Source: Caballeronia arationis
GTDB lineage: Bacteria; Pseudomonadota; Gammaproteobacteria; Burkholderiales; Burkholderiaceae
Length of the DNA stretch: 64,000 nt
Assembly (NCBI RefSeq): GCF_001544975.2
Contig: NZ_FCOG02000007.1
Coordinates: 62,001 to 126,000, forward strand
Direction of reading: 5' to 3'
Each line of letters opens with the position of its first letter. The first letter of the stretch is position 1. Under the pieces are notes generated by a model. It worked only from the letters and a program-made list of their open reading frames with translations. It had not been told where the DNA came from and did not search any database. Positions 48,501 to 56,308 of the stretch are shown piece after piece. Both the position numbers and the translations under genes were made by a program.

Positions 48501-48881
48501 GCGCTGAGCGCGCTCGCGCGCACGTCCGGCGACCCGCTCGAATGCGCGCGGATGCTGGCGCAAGGCGCCGAATTGCTGCGGCAGGGCGCGGTCGGGCACA
48601 ACCATCTGTGGTTTTATCGCGATGCGATCGAGGCGTTGCTCGCGGCCGGCGATACGGCCGGTGCGTGTCGTCATGCAGAGGCGCTGGAAGCGTACGCGCG
48701 CGAAGAGCCGCTATCGTGGGCGAGCCTCTTCGCGTCACGCGGACGGGCCTTGGCCGCTGCCCGGGAAGGACACGACGACGAAGCCACACAGCAACAGCTC
48801 GCGCGCGTGCGCGGCGAGTTGGAGGAAGCGGGCCTGATGGCTTATCTGCCCGCCGTCGACGAGGCGCTCGCGGGGCATTGA
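45588..48881 (+). CDS. class III adenylate cyclase with SAM, AAA and TPR domains
   Basis: A 1097-residue cytoplasmic signalling protein. A SAM domain is at 1-57 (MDIGQWLDALGLGQYERAF). The cyclase domain at about 75-255 has metal-binding Asp85 (FADLCNF) and Asp129 (HIGDAVMALFGAP), with Lys125 and Thr195 fitting ATP choice in class IIIb, and the NLAAR stretch. An AAA ATPase follows with P-loop GEAGIGKS at 300-307 and Walker B-like MIVVEDLHWAD. The C-terminal half is TPR-like repeats. It should make cAMP under control of the ATPase/TPR part. The divergent SulP gene, 271 bases away, encodes a cNMP-binding domain. Confidence 0.93.
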   Translation: MDIGQWLDALGLGQYERAFAENDVDLAMLAQLDDADLKEIGVASLGHRKRLLAAIAGRAAVAAPPAAAPAPAAGERRQVTILFADLCNFTALSRTLDAEELSEHVGRYTALVDDIVLGLGGTIDKHIGDAVMALFGAPRAHDTDALRAARAALDIHAALANLSKTAARPLVAHVGIASGEVIAGAHDRAGFHDYTVIGDSVNLAARLVDAAGPGETLIASEVHRALGDAVRADAFGELRFKGIDAPVRVWRLTGVTSLEGERSNGNRSRFVGRHAELEQFRGIARACVTAHAGHAVCVRGEAGIGKSRLVEEIRRFGEPLGFAVHHGRVLDFGMGRGQDPVRAIVGSLLGLAPGADLDQRREAAARVAAVGTIGADRLMFLHDLLDLPQTGEWRTLYDAMDNAARDRGKRALVAALIEGACRRGPAMIVVEDLHWADPQVLGFVSTMAAAVANGPGLVVMTSRVEGDPLDAAWRAGCRGTPFATIDLGPLRRDEALSLADGFIDATQRVALACIERADGNPLFLEQLLRNAEEGRGEAVPASIQSLVLARMDRLHAIDRLAFQAAAVIGQRFGLGLLRQLTDAPDYTCDGLVANALVLPEGDGFLFAHALIQEGAYSTLLRARRRELHRRAADWFAASDPVLRAQHLDRAEDAGAPRAYLEAALAQRAAWLPDAALRLIARGIEIAGEPADRHALTCLRGELERDLGEIAASIDTYRLAVAGAPDEPCTARAQLGLAESLRVSEGLTEAQALLDAAQQIAERHGMVAELARLHHLRGNILFPLGRIDGCREEHQRGLAHARRSGSPEAEARALGGLADAAYAQGRMRTAFEHFSQCVALSREHGLGRIEVANRSMVGFSRIYLNEARLAREDGAAAARAAALVGQPRAELLGETMGAFAAHELGDADATREHLDREMRLIRQLGARRFEAQNLEMRARLLIDAKEPVRAARLLREALAICDEVGTQFSAPKALSALARTSGDPLECARMLAQGAELLRQGAVGHNHLWFYRDAIEALLAAGDTAGACRHAEALEAYAREEPLSWASLFASRGRALAAAREGHDDEATQQQLARVRGELEEAGLMAYLPAVDEALAGH

Positions 48882-48935
48882 ACATCGCAGCGCAGAACCA
48901 CGACCCGTAGCTACAAAGGACATTCGCGACGAATC

Positions 48936-49421
48936 ATGCCACTCACCGAATACCGCTTCTCGACCGTCTGGTGCATCGACGCGAGCATCGAGCGCGTGTG
49001 GGACGTCATCCACGACGCCGCGCGCTGGCCCGACTGGTGGAAGAACGTCGAGCGCACCGTCGAACTGAAGAGCGGCGACCACGACGGCGTCGGCGCGCTG
49101 CATCACTATGTGTGGCGCGGCGTGCTGCCGTATCGTGTGGTCTTCGACATGCGCATCACCCGCGTGGAGCCGTTGAGCGCGCTCGAAGGCGAAGCGAGCG
49201 GCACGGTCGAAGGCACCGGCTGCTGGCGATTCAGCGCGCTCGGCGAAGGAACGCAGGTCCGCTACGACTGGCACGTGCGCACCACACGCGCCTGGATGAA
49301 CCTGCTCGCGCCGCTCGCGCGTCCGGTCTTTCGCTGGAACCACGACGCGATCATGCGCGAAGGCGGTCATGCGCTCGCGCGACGCCTGAATGCGCGGCTG
49401 ATCCGCATCGAACAGTGGTAG
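48936..49421 (+). CDS. SRPBCC (START-like) family protein
   Basis: A 161-residue protein of the polyketide cyclase/SRPBCC fold, which holds hydrophobic ligands in a deep pocket. Typical stretches are IDASIERVWDVIHDAARWPDWW and GTQVRYDWHVRTTRAWMNLLAP. No catalytic residues can be assigned. It follows the cyclase gene by 54 bases and may be co-transcribed, though no functional link is evident. Confidence 0.82.
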   Translation: MPLTEYRFSTVWCIDASIERVWDVIHDAARWPDWWKNVERTVELKSGDHDGVGALHHYVWRGVLPYRVVFDMRITRVEPLSALEGEASGTVEGTGCWRFSALGEGTQVRYDWHVRTTRAWMNLLAPLARPVFRWNHDAIMREGGHALARRLNARLIRIEQW

Positions 49422-49565
49422 CCGGCTTTCGGCCGCACCGTTCGATGGATTCGAACCGTCAACTGGAGTAACGTTGGACCGGAGCGGCCCGGCATCTCGC
49501 CGCTCGTCCGGAATGCGTTCGACACACACGTTCGCTCCGCAAATTTCGGCAACAAGGAGGCGCTC

Positions 49566-49886
49566 ATGCCCGACGAACCTGCTCAATGGCACGTGTTTGA
49601 ATACGAAGGCTTCGAAATCCATGTGCTGCCGCAGCTGAAAATGGCACCGGAGCACGCGCCGCCGCGCACGATCGAGCGCTACGTGTATATCGGCCACGTG
49701 TGCCGGCACGGAGCGAATGCGAATGCGCCCGGCGAAGCCGTGCATTTCCACGCCGACGGCAACGACGAGTTCAAGTCCGCCGACGACGCCGTCGACGACG
49801 CGCGGCACGTGGGCAAGACCATCATCGACGGCACGCATCCGGATCTTTCCGTGTTGCCGCTCGTGTCGCAGCACCATCATCACTGA
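49566..49886 (+). CDS. conserved small protein with His-rich tail, function unknown
   Basis: A 106-residue cytoplasmic protein with WHVFEYEGFEIHVLPQLK at the start and GKTIIDGTHPDLSVLPL near the end, followed by a C-terminal run of four His. It may belong to the CV_2116 family, but I am not certain. The His tail could bind metal. AAGGAGG before ATG at 49566 is a strong ribosome binding site. A VOC-family gene follows 21 bases later, so the two are probably one operon. Confidence 0.75.
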   Translation: MPDEPAQWHVFEYEGFEIHVLPQLKMAPEHAPPRTIERYVYIGHVCRHGANANAPGEAVHFHADGNDEFKSADDAVDDARHVGKTIIDGTHPDLSVLPLVSQHHHH

Positions 49887-49907
49887 CGACCCCGACGACC
49901 GCCGACG

Positions 49908-50282
49908 ATGAACCAGCTGACCGAGCCGAGCTTCGAAAGCCTGAGCGCCATCACGCTCGTCACCCGCGACATGCAGCGCGCGGTGCGCTTCTACCAGACG
50001 CTCGGCTTCCCGCTTCTGTACGGCGGCCCGCAGGAAGCCTTCACGTCGTTCGCGATCGGCGGATCGTTCCTCAACCTGATCGCGGAGGCGCACGAGCCCG
50101 TCAGCGGCTGGGGACGCGTCATCATCTATGTGTCCGACGTGGACGCGCTCTATAGGAAGCTGATGGCGGCGGGAATCAAGCCTTCGTTCGCTCCGCGCGA
50201 TGCGCCCTGGAACGAGCGCTACTTCCACGTCAGCGATCCGGACGGCCACGAACTCAGCTTCGCGCGTCCGCTCGGTTCATAG
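49908..50282 (+). CDS. VOC superfamily protein (glyoxalase/dioxygenase fold)
   Basis: A 124-residue protein of the vicinal oxygen chelate fold. It has the paired beta-alpha-beta units: ITLVTRDMQRAVRFYQTLGF and IIYVSDVDALYRKLMAAGI, ending with ERYFHVSDPDGHELSFARP. Metal ligands of true glyoxalases are only partly recognisable, so it may be an enzyme or a binding protein. It is the second gene of a likely pair with the His-tailed protein gene. Confidence 0.87.
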   Translation: MNQLTEPSFESLSAITLVTRDMQRAVRFYQTLGFPLLYGGPQEAFTSFAIGGSFLNLIAEAHEPVSGWGRVIIYVSDVDALYRKLMAAGIKPSFAPRDAPWNERYFHVSDPDGHELSFARPLGS

Positions 50283-50578
50283 CAAACTTCCCGGGCACGA
50301 GTTTCGCTTCATCTCCGTCAAGGATCTTTCCCGCGACGTTCTCGATTCATATGAACGATGGCGCACAGACCCTCGCTGCGCCCGCGCGCACGCTGAAGGC
50401 ACGCATCGAAAGAAAGTATCCGGCTGTTGCTATTTCGCCAAAAACCGCACACCGAAGCTTTCGAAGCGTAGAGTTAAAGTGCTTTCTCAAGTGTGTGGTG
50501 CGACGCGGCAGCCGGTTCGGTTACGCGATGCGCGCAGTCCGCGCAAGGCGGCAGCAACCGGTGAGACGGAGAGTGGAA

Positions 50579-50830
50579 ATGAAAAGCACGAGTGAGCAGT
50601 CCCTGCGGTACCAGGTCGAAAAGTGGCTTGCGCCCGGGTCTACTGCGCCGGTTCACGTGATGGAATTCAGCCGTACGCGGGTCGGCCACAGGCGGTACGT
50701 GCGCGTCGAGACTTCGCAGCCCACCGGCACGCGCTCACTCTTTTTCTTTCGCCACGACGACGGCTACTGGTGCGTCTTCCCGCCCGACAGTGATCGCGCG
50801 AAGATGCATGTCGAAAGGCTCGCTGCCTGA
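50579..50830 (+). CDS. small conserved protein (83 aa), function unknown
   Basis: An 83-residue protein of unknown function with YQVEKWLAPGSTAPVHVMEF, RRYVRVETSQPTG and LFFFRHDDGYWCVFPPD. It is compact, mixed alpha/beta and without a signal peptide. The start at 50579 has GGAG upstream; the frame stays open to 50351, but the extra Arg-rich stretch looks non-coding. It converges on the J-protein gene with nine bases between stops. Confidence 0.65.
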   Translation: MKSTSEQSLRYQVEKWLAPGSTAPVHVMEFSRTRVGHRRYVRVETSQPTGTRSLFFFRHDDGYWCVFPPDSDRAKMHVERLAA

Positions 50831-50839
50831 ATTGCCCGG

Positions 50840-51451
50840 CTAGAATTTCAGGCCGTTGAGAAACTGGAACCACAGCGCGCCCAGATGATGGGCGTGCGCA
50901 GACGACGGCTCCTTCTCCTTTTCCGTATCCTTCTCGTCTGACCGGACGGCCTCTTCCGTCACCGTCTGCGCTTCTTTCTGTTCTCCTGCCATCTGTTCCT
51001 GCCGCGAGGCATGCAGCGCAATTGCGCTGTCGGCGATATGGCCTGCGGTTTGCGCGTCGCATCGCTGGCCGAGCAGCACGCCGAAAACTACATCGCGGTT
51101 GTAGCCTTGCGTGGCAAAGTGCATCGCGAGCGCCACGCGCTCCGCATATTCCCCCTGGGCCGCCGCCTGCGCGGCCGCGCGGCGCTCGGCTTCCTCGGCC
51201 TCTTCCTGCTGCCGCTGCTCTTCCCAGCGGCGCATCTCTTCCGCGAAGATCGAATCGTAGACCTGCCGCTGCGCCGGGTCGGAAAGGATCGCGTACGCTT
51301 CCTTTATCTCCTGGAACGCAGCGCGCGCGGTGTCCTCGCTTCCGACGTTGCGATCCGGGTGACAGCGCATTGCGGCCTTGCGGTAGGCGCGTTTGATTTC
51401 TTCGTCGGAGGCGTGCTCGTCGACGCCCAGCGTTTCGTATAGCGTTGCCAT
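50840..51451 (-). CDS. J-domain protein (DnaJ-like co-chaperone)
   Basis: A 203-residue protein with an N-terminal J domain, residues 1-65: [20 protein letters not shown] and the HPD signature in CHPDRN, so it should stimulate a DnaK ATPase. A Glu/Ala/Gln-rich helical stretch (about 70-105) and a short unique C-terminal region follow; there is no Gly/Phe or zinc-finger region. It is therefore a specialised type III J-protein with an unknown client. The start is ATG at 51451. Confidence 0.9.
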   Translation of the reverse strand: MATLYETLGVDEHASDEEIKRAYRKAAMRCHPDRNVGSEDTARAAFQEIKEAYAILSDPAQRQVYDSIFAEEMRRWEEQRQQEEAEEAERRAAAQAAAQGEYAERVALAMHFATQGYNRDVVFGVLLGQRCDAQTAGHIADSAIALHASRQEQMAGEQKEAQTVTEEAVRSDEKDTEKEKEPSSAHAHHLGALWFQFLNGLKF

Positions 51452-51536
51452 CGTGCATTCGGTTCGTGTTCGGGTCGCGGACCATCGTAACATGCGAAAA
51501 GTGCAGTCTCGCGACGGGGCGACGCATGACCGCGCG

Positions 51537-51869
51537 TCACGGCATCCGACGCCCCGTGATGTTGCGAACGCCCTCGGCACCGAGCCGGTCGAACACGGCG
51601 CGCGCCGCCGGAAGCTGGCGGCGGATATGCAGCCTGATGTTGAGCACCGCCACCGCGAACAGCGCGACAGTCGCGACGAGATACTCGTGGCGCTCCGGCA
51701 GCACGCCGTACCACGTGTGCGCGACGACGAGCGCAATCCACACGATGGCGGGCAGATGCAGTCCCCAGTGTCGTTGCGCGAAATGCCACGCAAGGCGCCG
51801 CACCGTGCGCCTGGACGCCCGGTCGAGGCCCGCGAGCGGTGCGTGCTTGCCGTCGGATGCAGGGGGCAT
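51537..51869 (-). CDS. small membrane protein with two hydrophobic segments
   Basis: A 110-residue protein with two membrane helices near residues 40-57 ([17 protein letters not shown]) and 63-80 ([16 protein letters not shown]), and an Arg-rich end. It may be a 2TM-domain-like protein; the function is unknown. GGAG six bases before ATG at 51869 favours this start over 51911. It lies just upstream of the J-protein gene on the same strand (85 bases). Confidence 0.65.
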   Translation of the reverse strand: MPPASDGKHAPLAGLDRASRRTVRRLAWHFAQRHWGLHLPAIVWIALVVAHTWYGVLPERHEYLVATVALFAVAVLNIRLHIRRQLPAARAVFDRLGAEGVRNITGRRMP

Positions 51870-51997
51870 CGAATTCTCCAGCTTCGGTTGACCGTGCCGC
51901 CCGGGCGACACGTGATCGACACACGCCAGCGTTATGATGCCGCGCAGCCGGCTCGACCTTCAAGCGCCGCAGCCCGCTCCTATCTCGCGACGACACG

Positions 51998-52603
51998 ATG
52001 GCACTTTCGATCGCCGACATCCGGCATCTCTTCGATACATACGGCGGCCTCGCCTACAGCGGCGAACCCGTCACGCAACTCCAGCATGCCCTGCAGACAG
52101 CGACGCTCGCGCAAGACTCGGGCGCACGCGCAGAACTCGTGACGGCGTCGCTGCTGCACGACCTCGGGCATCTGCTGAACCGGCAGGGCGAGACGCCGAC
52201 CGAACGCGGCATCGACGACCTGCACCAGTACTACGCCCTGCCCTTTCTGCGCCCGCTCTTTGCGGACGCAGTGCTCGAACCGATCCGCCTGCACGTCGAT
52301 GCGAAGCGCTGCCTGTGCGCGATCGACCCGACGTATCGCGCGAAACTCTCCGCGGACTCGGTGCGCAGTCTCCGGTTGCAAGGCGGCGTCTTCAGCGAAC
52401 ACGAAGCGCAGTCATTCCTCTCGCAGCCCTATGCCGAAGACGCGCTGTCCCTGCGCCGCTGGGACGATCTCGCGAAAGACGCATCGCGTTCGACACCCAC
52501 GCTCGCGCATTTCCTCGCGATCGCCGAAAGCGTCACGAAGCCAGGCGAAGCGATGCTGTCGCCCGGCTCTGCGTCGGCCGGAACGAGCAGTCACTCGCCA
52601 TAA
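51998..52603 (+). CDS. PhnZ-like HD-domain diiron oxygenase
   Basis: A 201-residue HD-domain protein like PhnZ, a mixed-valent diiron oxygenase that cleaves the C-P bond of hydroxylated phosphonates. Residues match PhnZ with a steady offset of four or five: Tyr20 and Glu23 (Tyr24, Glu27 in PhnZ), His30, His54-Asp55, His76, His99, Lys103 and an Asp at 156/157. This set separates oxygenases from plain HD phosphohydrolases. No PhnY dioxygenase or phosphonate transporter is nearby, so the substrate is open. Its 3' end overlaps the end of the trehalase pseudogene by 13 bases. Confidence 0.85.
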   Translation: MALSIADIRHLFDTYGGLAYSGEPVTQLQHALQTATLAQDSGARAELVTASLLHDLGHLLNRQGETPTERGIDDLHQYYALPFLRPLFADAVLEPIRLHVDAKRCLCAIDPTYRAKLSADSVRSLRLQGGVFSEHEAQSFLSQPYAEDALSLRRWDDLAKDASRSTPTLAHFLAIAESVTKPGEAMLSPGSASAGTSSHSP

Positions 52604-54210
52604 AGATCGAGCAGCTTGAGCGTCACGCCGTTGGTCCAGCCGAAGCCGTCCTGCAACGGATATTCGCCGCCACCGCCGCCACCCGTGCCCGCACCTTCGA
52701 CGACATACTTCTCGACGAGCTTCTGCTGCTTCGCATAGACGTTCTTCACATCCGCGAGAAAGCGCATGCCGATCGGCTGCGACAGTTCGCTGCGTCCGTA
52801 GCGCTTCAGCCCTTCGATCGCGATCCAGTGCAGCGGCGCCCAGCCGTTGGGTGCGTCCCATTGCTGGGTCGTCGTGTAGGTCGTGGTCGCGAGGCCGCCG
52901 GGCTTGAGCAGTTGCGCCTCGACCGCGCGTGCCGTGCGGTGTGCGCGCTCGGGCCATGCCGCGCCCGCGAAGAGCGGATAGAGCGCCGCCGCCGAGACGT
53001 TGTCGCGCGGCTTCGCGAGCCGCCAGTCGTAGTCGCCGTAGTAGCCCTTGTCGTTCCACAGATACTTGTTGATGCCGACCGCCCGCTTCGCCGCGTGACC
53101 GATGAACTGCGCCACGCAGCCGAAGTCGCGCGCTTCGCCGCAGCCGCGCGCGATCGTCGTTTCGAGGTGGAACATCAGGCTGTTCAGATCGACGGGGATG
53201 ATCGACGTCGTGCGGATGGTCGCGAGCGTCATGTTGTCGCCGAACCAGCGCGAACTGAAGTCCCAGCCGCTCTCGGCCGCCGCGCGCAGGTCGCGATAGA
53301 CCTCGTTCGGCGCGCGGCCCGGCACCTGCTTCGCCGTCGTCACGTCTTCCAGATACGACTCGTCGCGCGGTGTGTCGGAAGCGTCCCAGTAGCGGTTGAG
53401 CACCGTATGGTCCAGCAGCATCACGACGTTGCGCGCGGCGTCGCCCGGCTTGAGTGCGCCCGCGCCCTGCATCCAGTACGCGTACTCGCGGCGCAGTTGC
53501 GGCAGATACTTTTAATAGACGCGCCCGCCTTCCTTCTGTGCGGCGAGTTCCACCATGTACGAGAAGAACGGCGGCTGCGAGCGGCTCACGTAATACGTGC
53601 GGTTGCCGTTCGGAATGTGGCCGATGGTATCGATCAGATACGCGAAGTTGTCGAGCACGTTGTCGACGAGATCCTCGCGGCCCGCTTCCTGCAAGCCGAG
53701 CATCGTGAAATAGGTGTCCCAGTAGTAGCCTTCGCGAAACCGGCCGCCCGGCACAACATAGGGCTTCGGCATCGGGATCAGCGAACTGTTGGCGGGCACG
53801 GTCGCCGCCGTCGTCTCGCGCGTGAGCCTGGGCCAGAGCCAGTCGATATGCTCGCGCAGCGTCTGGTTCGGCGGCGGCGTGATGACCTGGTCCGTCGGCG
53901 GTGTGAAGTACTGCGCGACGAACGCGGAGAGCGAGAAGCCCGGGTTGTTCTTCTGCTGCTCGTAGTACGCGACGATGGTGGCCGGGTCGGCCTTCGGTGT
54001 CGCGTCGACGAACGTCTTCTGGTCGGGATAGACCTGCGCGGTCTGCACGGCGACGAACAAATCGCCGTAGAGCACGCTCGGGGGCGGCGGCAAGGTCGCG
54101 CCGACCTGCGTATCGGCTTGCGCCTCGTACGCCACTGCTCCAAACAGTATCAGCGCGCCAAGAATGCGCGCCGCGGCTTGCCTGTGATGTTGCATCGACG
54201 GAACGACCAT
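52591..54210 (-). pseudogene. treA: periplasmic trehalase broken by an in-frame stop
   Basis: Trehalase splits trehalose into two glucose. The frame encodes a full-length enzyme: signal peptide near residues 10-32, first signature [15 protein letters not shown] and second signature [13 protein letters not shown], both intact. A TAA codon at 53512-53514 cuts it after GGRVY and the same frame goes on with [14 protein letters not shown], as in normal trehalases. One base change (for example from CAA) explains it. The truncated 232-residue product lacks the second signature and later catalytic residues. A sequencing error cannot be excluded. AGGAGGAG precedes ATG at 54210. Confidence 0.85.
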
Positions 54211-54394
54211 GTCTCCTCCTCGTAAGGGATCACGAACCGGACTGGTCTCGCTCATGGCGCGCGGCGCTCGGGCACCTCAAGGGCGCTCTCGGTGTTCGAC
54301 GGCGAAGGATCGCATGAGCGCGTCGGGGTTCGCAACCTTCAAATCGGGATCGGATCGGGCACGACTCGTGCGCCGCTGCGACGCACCAGGCGCG

Positions 54395-55291
54395 CTATTC
54401 CAGCGTCAGCGCCTTGTGTGCCTGCGTCTGGAAATCGGTCGGCGTGACGCCCGTCTGCTTGCGAAAGTAGCGGCTGAAATACGCGATGTCGGCGAAGCCG
54501 AGTCCATGCGCGATCTGCTTGACCGACATCCCCGAGTACACGAGATCGCGCTGCGCCTCGCGCACGAGATGCTCGTTCACGATCGCAAGCGGCGAACTCC
54601 CGAGCTCCTCGCGGCAGATGCGCCCGAGTTGCGCGACGGTCGTACCGAGTTGTTCGGCATAGAACTCGACCGGCCGGTGCTCGCGAAAGTGCGCCGTCAC
54701 GAGTTCTCGAAACCGCTTGATCTGTAGCAGGCGCCGCTCGGTCGTGGCGACCGCGGGCGCTGCAGCGGCCTTTTCGCCGAAGCGCGCGACATGCACGAAA
54801 AGTGCAATCAGAAGCGACATGCCCGCCGCGATATGCCCGCGGTCGTTCGCACGGAATTCGCGTTCGAGCAAACCGAACAGCGACATCAGGTCGCTTTCGG
54901 CGACGGCCTGCGCCGTCACCGGAATGACCGCCGCGCGCTGCAGCACCGGAATCAGCCCCGGCGACACGACACTCGATATCGATTCGAGCGAACGCTGCGC
55001 GGCCGTGATGACGAGCCCGTCGACGTCCGGCGAAAACACGAAGCCATGCACGGTCTGCGCAGGCAGTAACACAATGCAGGGCGGCTCGATCGGGATCCTG
55101 GTGTTCTCGATCACCACCTGCCCGCTTCCGCCGCGGATGAACAGAAACTGCAACAACGCGTCGTGACGATGCGCATCGATGTGCCAGTCGTTCGGACGGC
55201 TGCGTTCCGGAATCCATTCGAAGTTGAACGCGTCGTACCAAGGCGGCCGCGCCGATTCGCCGTACAGGCTGTAGTTAGGGATTTTCCTCAT
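54395..55291 (-). CDS. AraC family regulator (PobR-like) of the catabolic cluster
   Basis: A 298-residue regulator with an N-terminal cupin effector domain (HRHDALLQFLFIRGGSG, ILLPAQTVHGF) and a C-terminal AraC helix-turn-helix pair (FYAEQLGTTVAQLGRICREE; VKQIAHGLGFADIAYFSRYFR). It is like PobR regulators of 4-hydroxybenzoate use. The start is ATG at 55291. It is divergent from the SDR gene and probably activates the SDR-flavoprotein-NIPSNAP-transporter genes when the substrate is present. Confidence 0.9.
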   Translation of the reverse strand: MRKIPNYSLYGESARPPWYDAFNFEWIPERSRPNDWHIDAHRHDALLQFLFIRGGSGQVVIENTRIPIEPPCIVLLPAQTVHGFVFSPDVDGLVITAAQRSLESISSVVSPGLIPVLQRAAVIPVTAQAVAESDLMSLFGLLEREFRANDRGHIAAGMSLLIALFVHVARFGEKAAAAPAVATTERRLLQIKRFRELVTAHFREHRPVEFYAEQLGTTVAQLGRICREELGSSPLAIVNEHLVREAQRDLVYSGMSVKQIAHGLGFADIAYFSRYFRKQTGVTPTDFQTQAHKALTLE

Positions 55292-55313
55292 GCCGTCGCG
55301 CCTCCTCCTGCAC

Positions 55314-55348
55314 AAATTGTCCTGTCGTCTGCGGTCTTTGTCCAATTT
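55314..55348. promoter_or_regulatory. candidate AraC-type operator
   Basis: Two TTGTCC direct repeats 21 bases (two helical turns) apart, at 55317 and 55338, framed by AAATTG and CAATTT. It lies between the divergent regulator and SDR genes, as expected for an AraC-family site. Confidence 0.45.
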
Positions 55349-55430
55349 TTCGTGAGTCGCCGTCGATAGACTGCTTTCACATCGGAGGTCGTCTTTGCAG
55401 ACCTTCAAAAACACGGACAAGGAGACAGGC

Positions 55431-56261
55431 ATGACTCATGACTCAATACATCCTCACTGGCTCGGGCTCGAATCGCGGGTTTGCGTGGTCACGGGCGCGG
55501 CGGGCGGCATCGGACGCGCGATCGGCGAGACGCTGGCCTCGGCGGGCGCGCGGCTCGCGCTGCTCGATCGCGATGAAGCTGGCTGCAATGACGCCGCGAA
55601 CGCCCTGCGCGAACGAGGCATCGAAGCGATCGCGATCGCGTGCGACATCAGCGATCCGGCGAGCGTCAATCGCGCCGCCGAGCAGGTGGAGCGCAAGCTC
55701 GGCCACGCCGACGTGCTCGTCAACAACGCGGGACTTCTGCGCGCGGGCGGGATCGAAGATATCGGGCTCGATGCCTGGAACGCGATGCTCGCGGTGAACC
55801 TCACCGGCTACATGCTCTGCTCGCAGGCGTTCGCGCGCGGCATGCTCGCGCGCGGCTCGGGCAGCATCGTGCATGTGGCCTCGGTGGCCGCGCACCACCC
55901 GCAGACCTATAGCGGCGCCTACAGCCCGAGCAAGGCGGCCATCGCGATGCTCTCGCGCCAGATCGCCGCCGAATGGGGTCCGCGTGGCGTGCGCAGCAAC
56001 ACCGTATGCCCCGGCATGATCCGCACGCCGCTCTCGCAGGCGTTCTACGCGCAAGGAGACGTCGAAGCCCGCCGCAGCGCGATGACCGCGAGCCGGCGCA
56101 TCGGTCGTCCCGACGATATCGCGAACGTCGCCGCCTTTCTCGCGAGCGAGCGCGCCGCGTATGTGAATGGCGCGGAGATCGTCGTCGATGGCGGGCTCGA
56201 AAGCATGCTGATGGATCTCGTGCCGCGTCCCGGCTTCGAGGCGCCCGCGAAGGCCGCCTGA
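55431..56261 (+). CDS. short-chain dehydrogenase/reductase
   Basis: A 276-residue SDR that oxidises an alcohol to a ketone (or the reverse) with NAD(P). The cofactor motif TGAAGGIG is at 21-28, NNAG at 98-101, and the catalytic Ser151, Tyr164 and Lys168 (YSPSK) are in place. GGAGACAGGC precedes ATG at 55431. It is the first gene of an operon with a ketosteroid-dehydrogenase-like flavoprotein; the product is probably a cyclic ketone passed to that enzyme (inference). Confidence 0.93.
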   Translation: MTHDSIHPHWLGLESRVCVVTGAAGGIGRAIGETLASAGARLALLDRDEAGCNDAANALRERGIEAIAIACDISDPASVNRAAEQVERKLGHADVLVNNAGLLRAGGIEDIGLDAWNAMLAVNLTGYMLCSQAFARGMLARGSGSIVHVASVAAHHPQTYSGAYSPSKAAIAMLSRQIAAEWGPRGVRSNTVCPGMIRTPLSQAFYAQGDVEARRSAMTASRRIGRPDDIANVAAFLASERAAYVNGAEIVVDGGLESMLMDLVPRPGFEAPAKAA

Positions 56262-56308
56262 TTTTCCGGCGCACCACTGCGCCTTCTCCACTCGAAAGGA
56301 GTATCGAC

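Noticed and set aside
45543..48674. 1043-codon minus-strand open frame
   Set aside because: It is a shadow of the adenylate cyclase gene with no recognisable domain.
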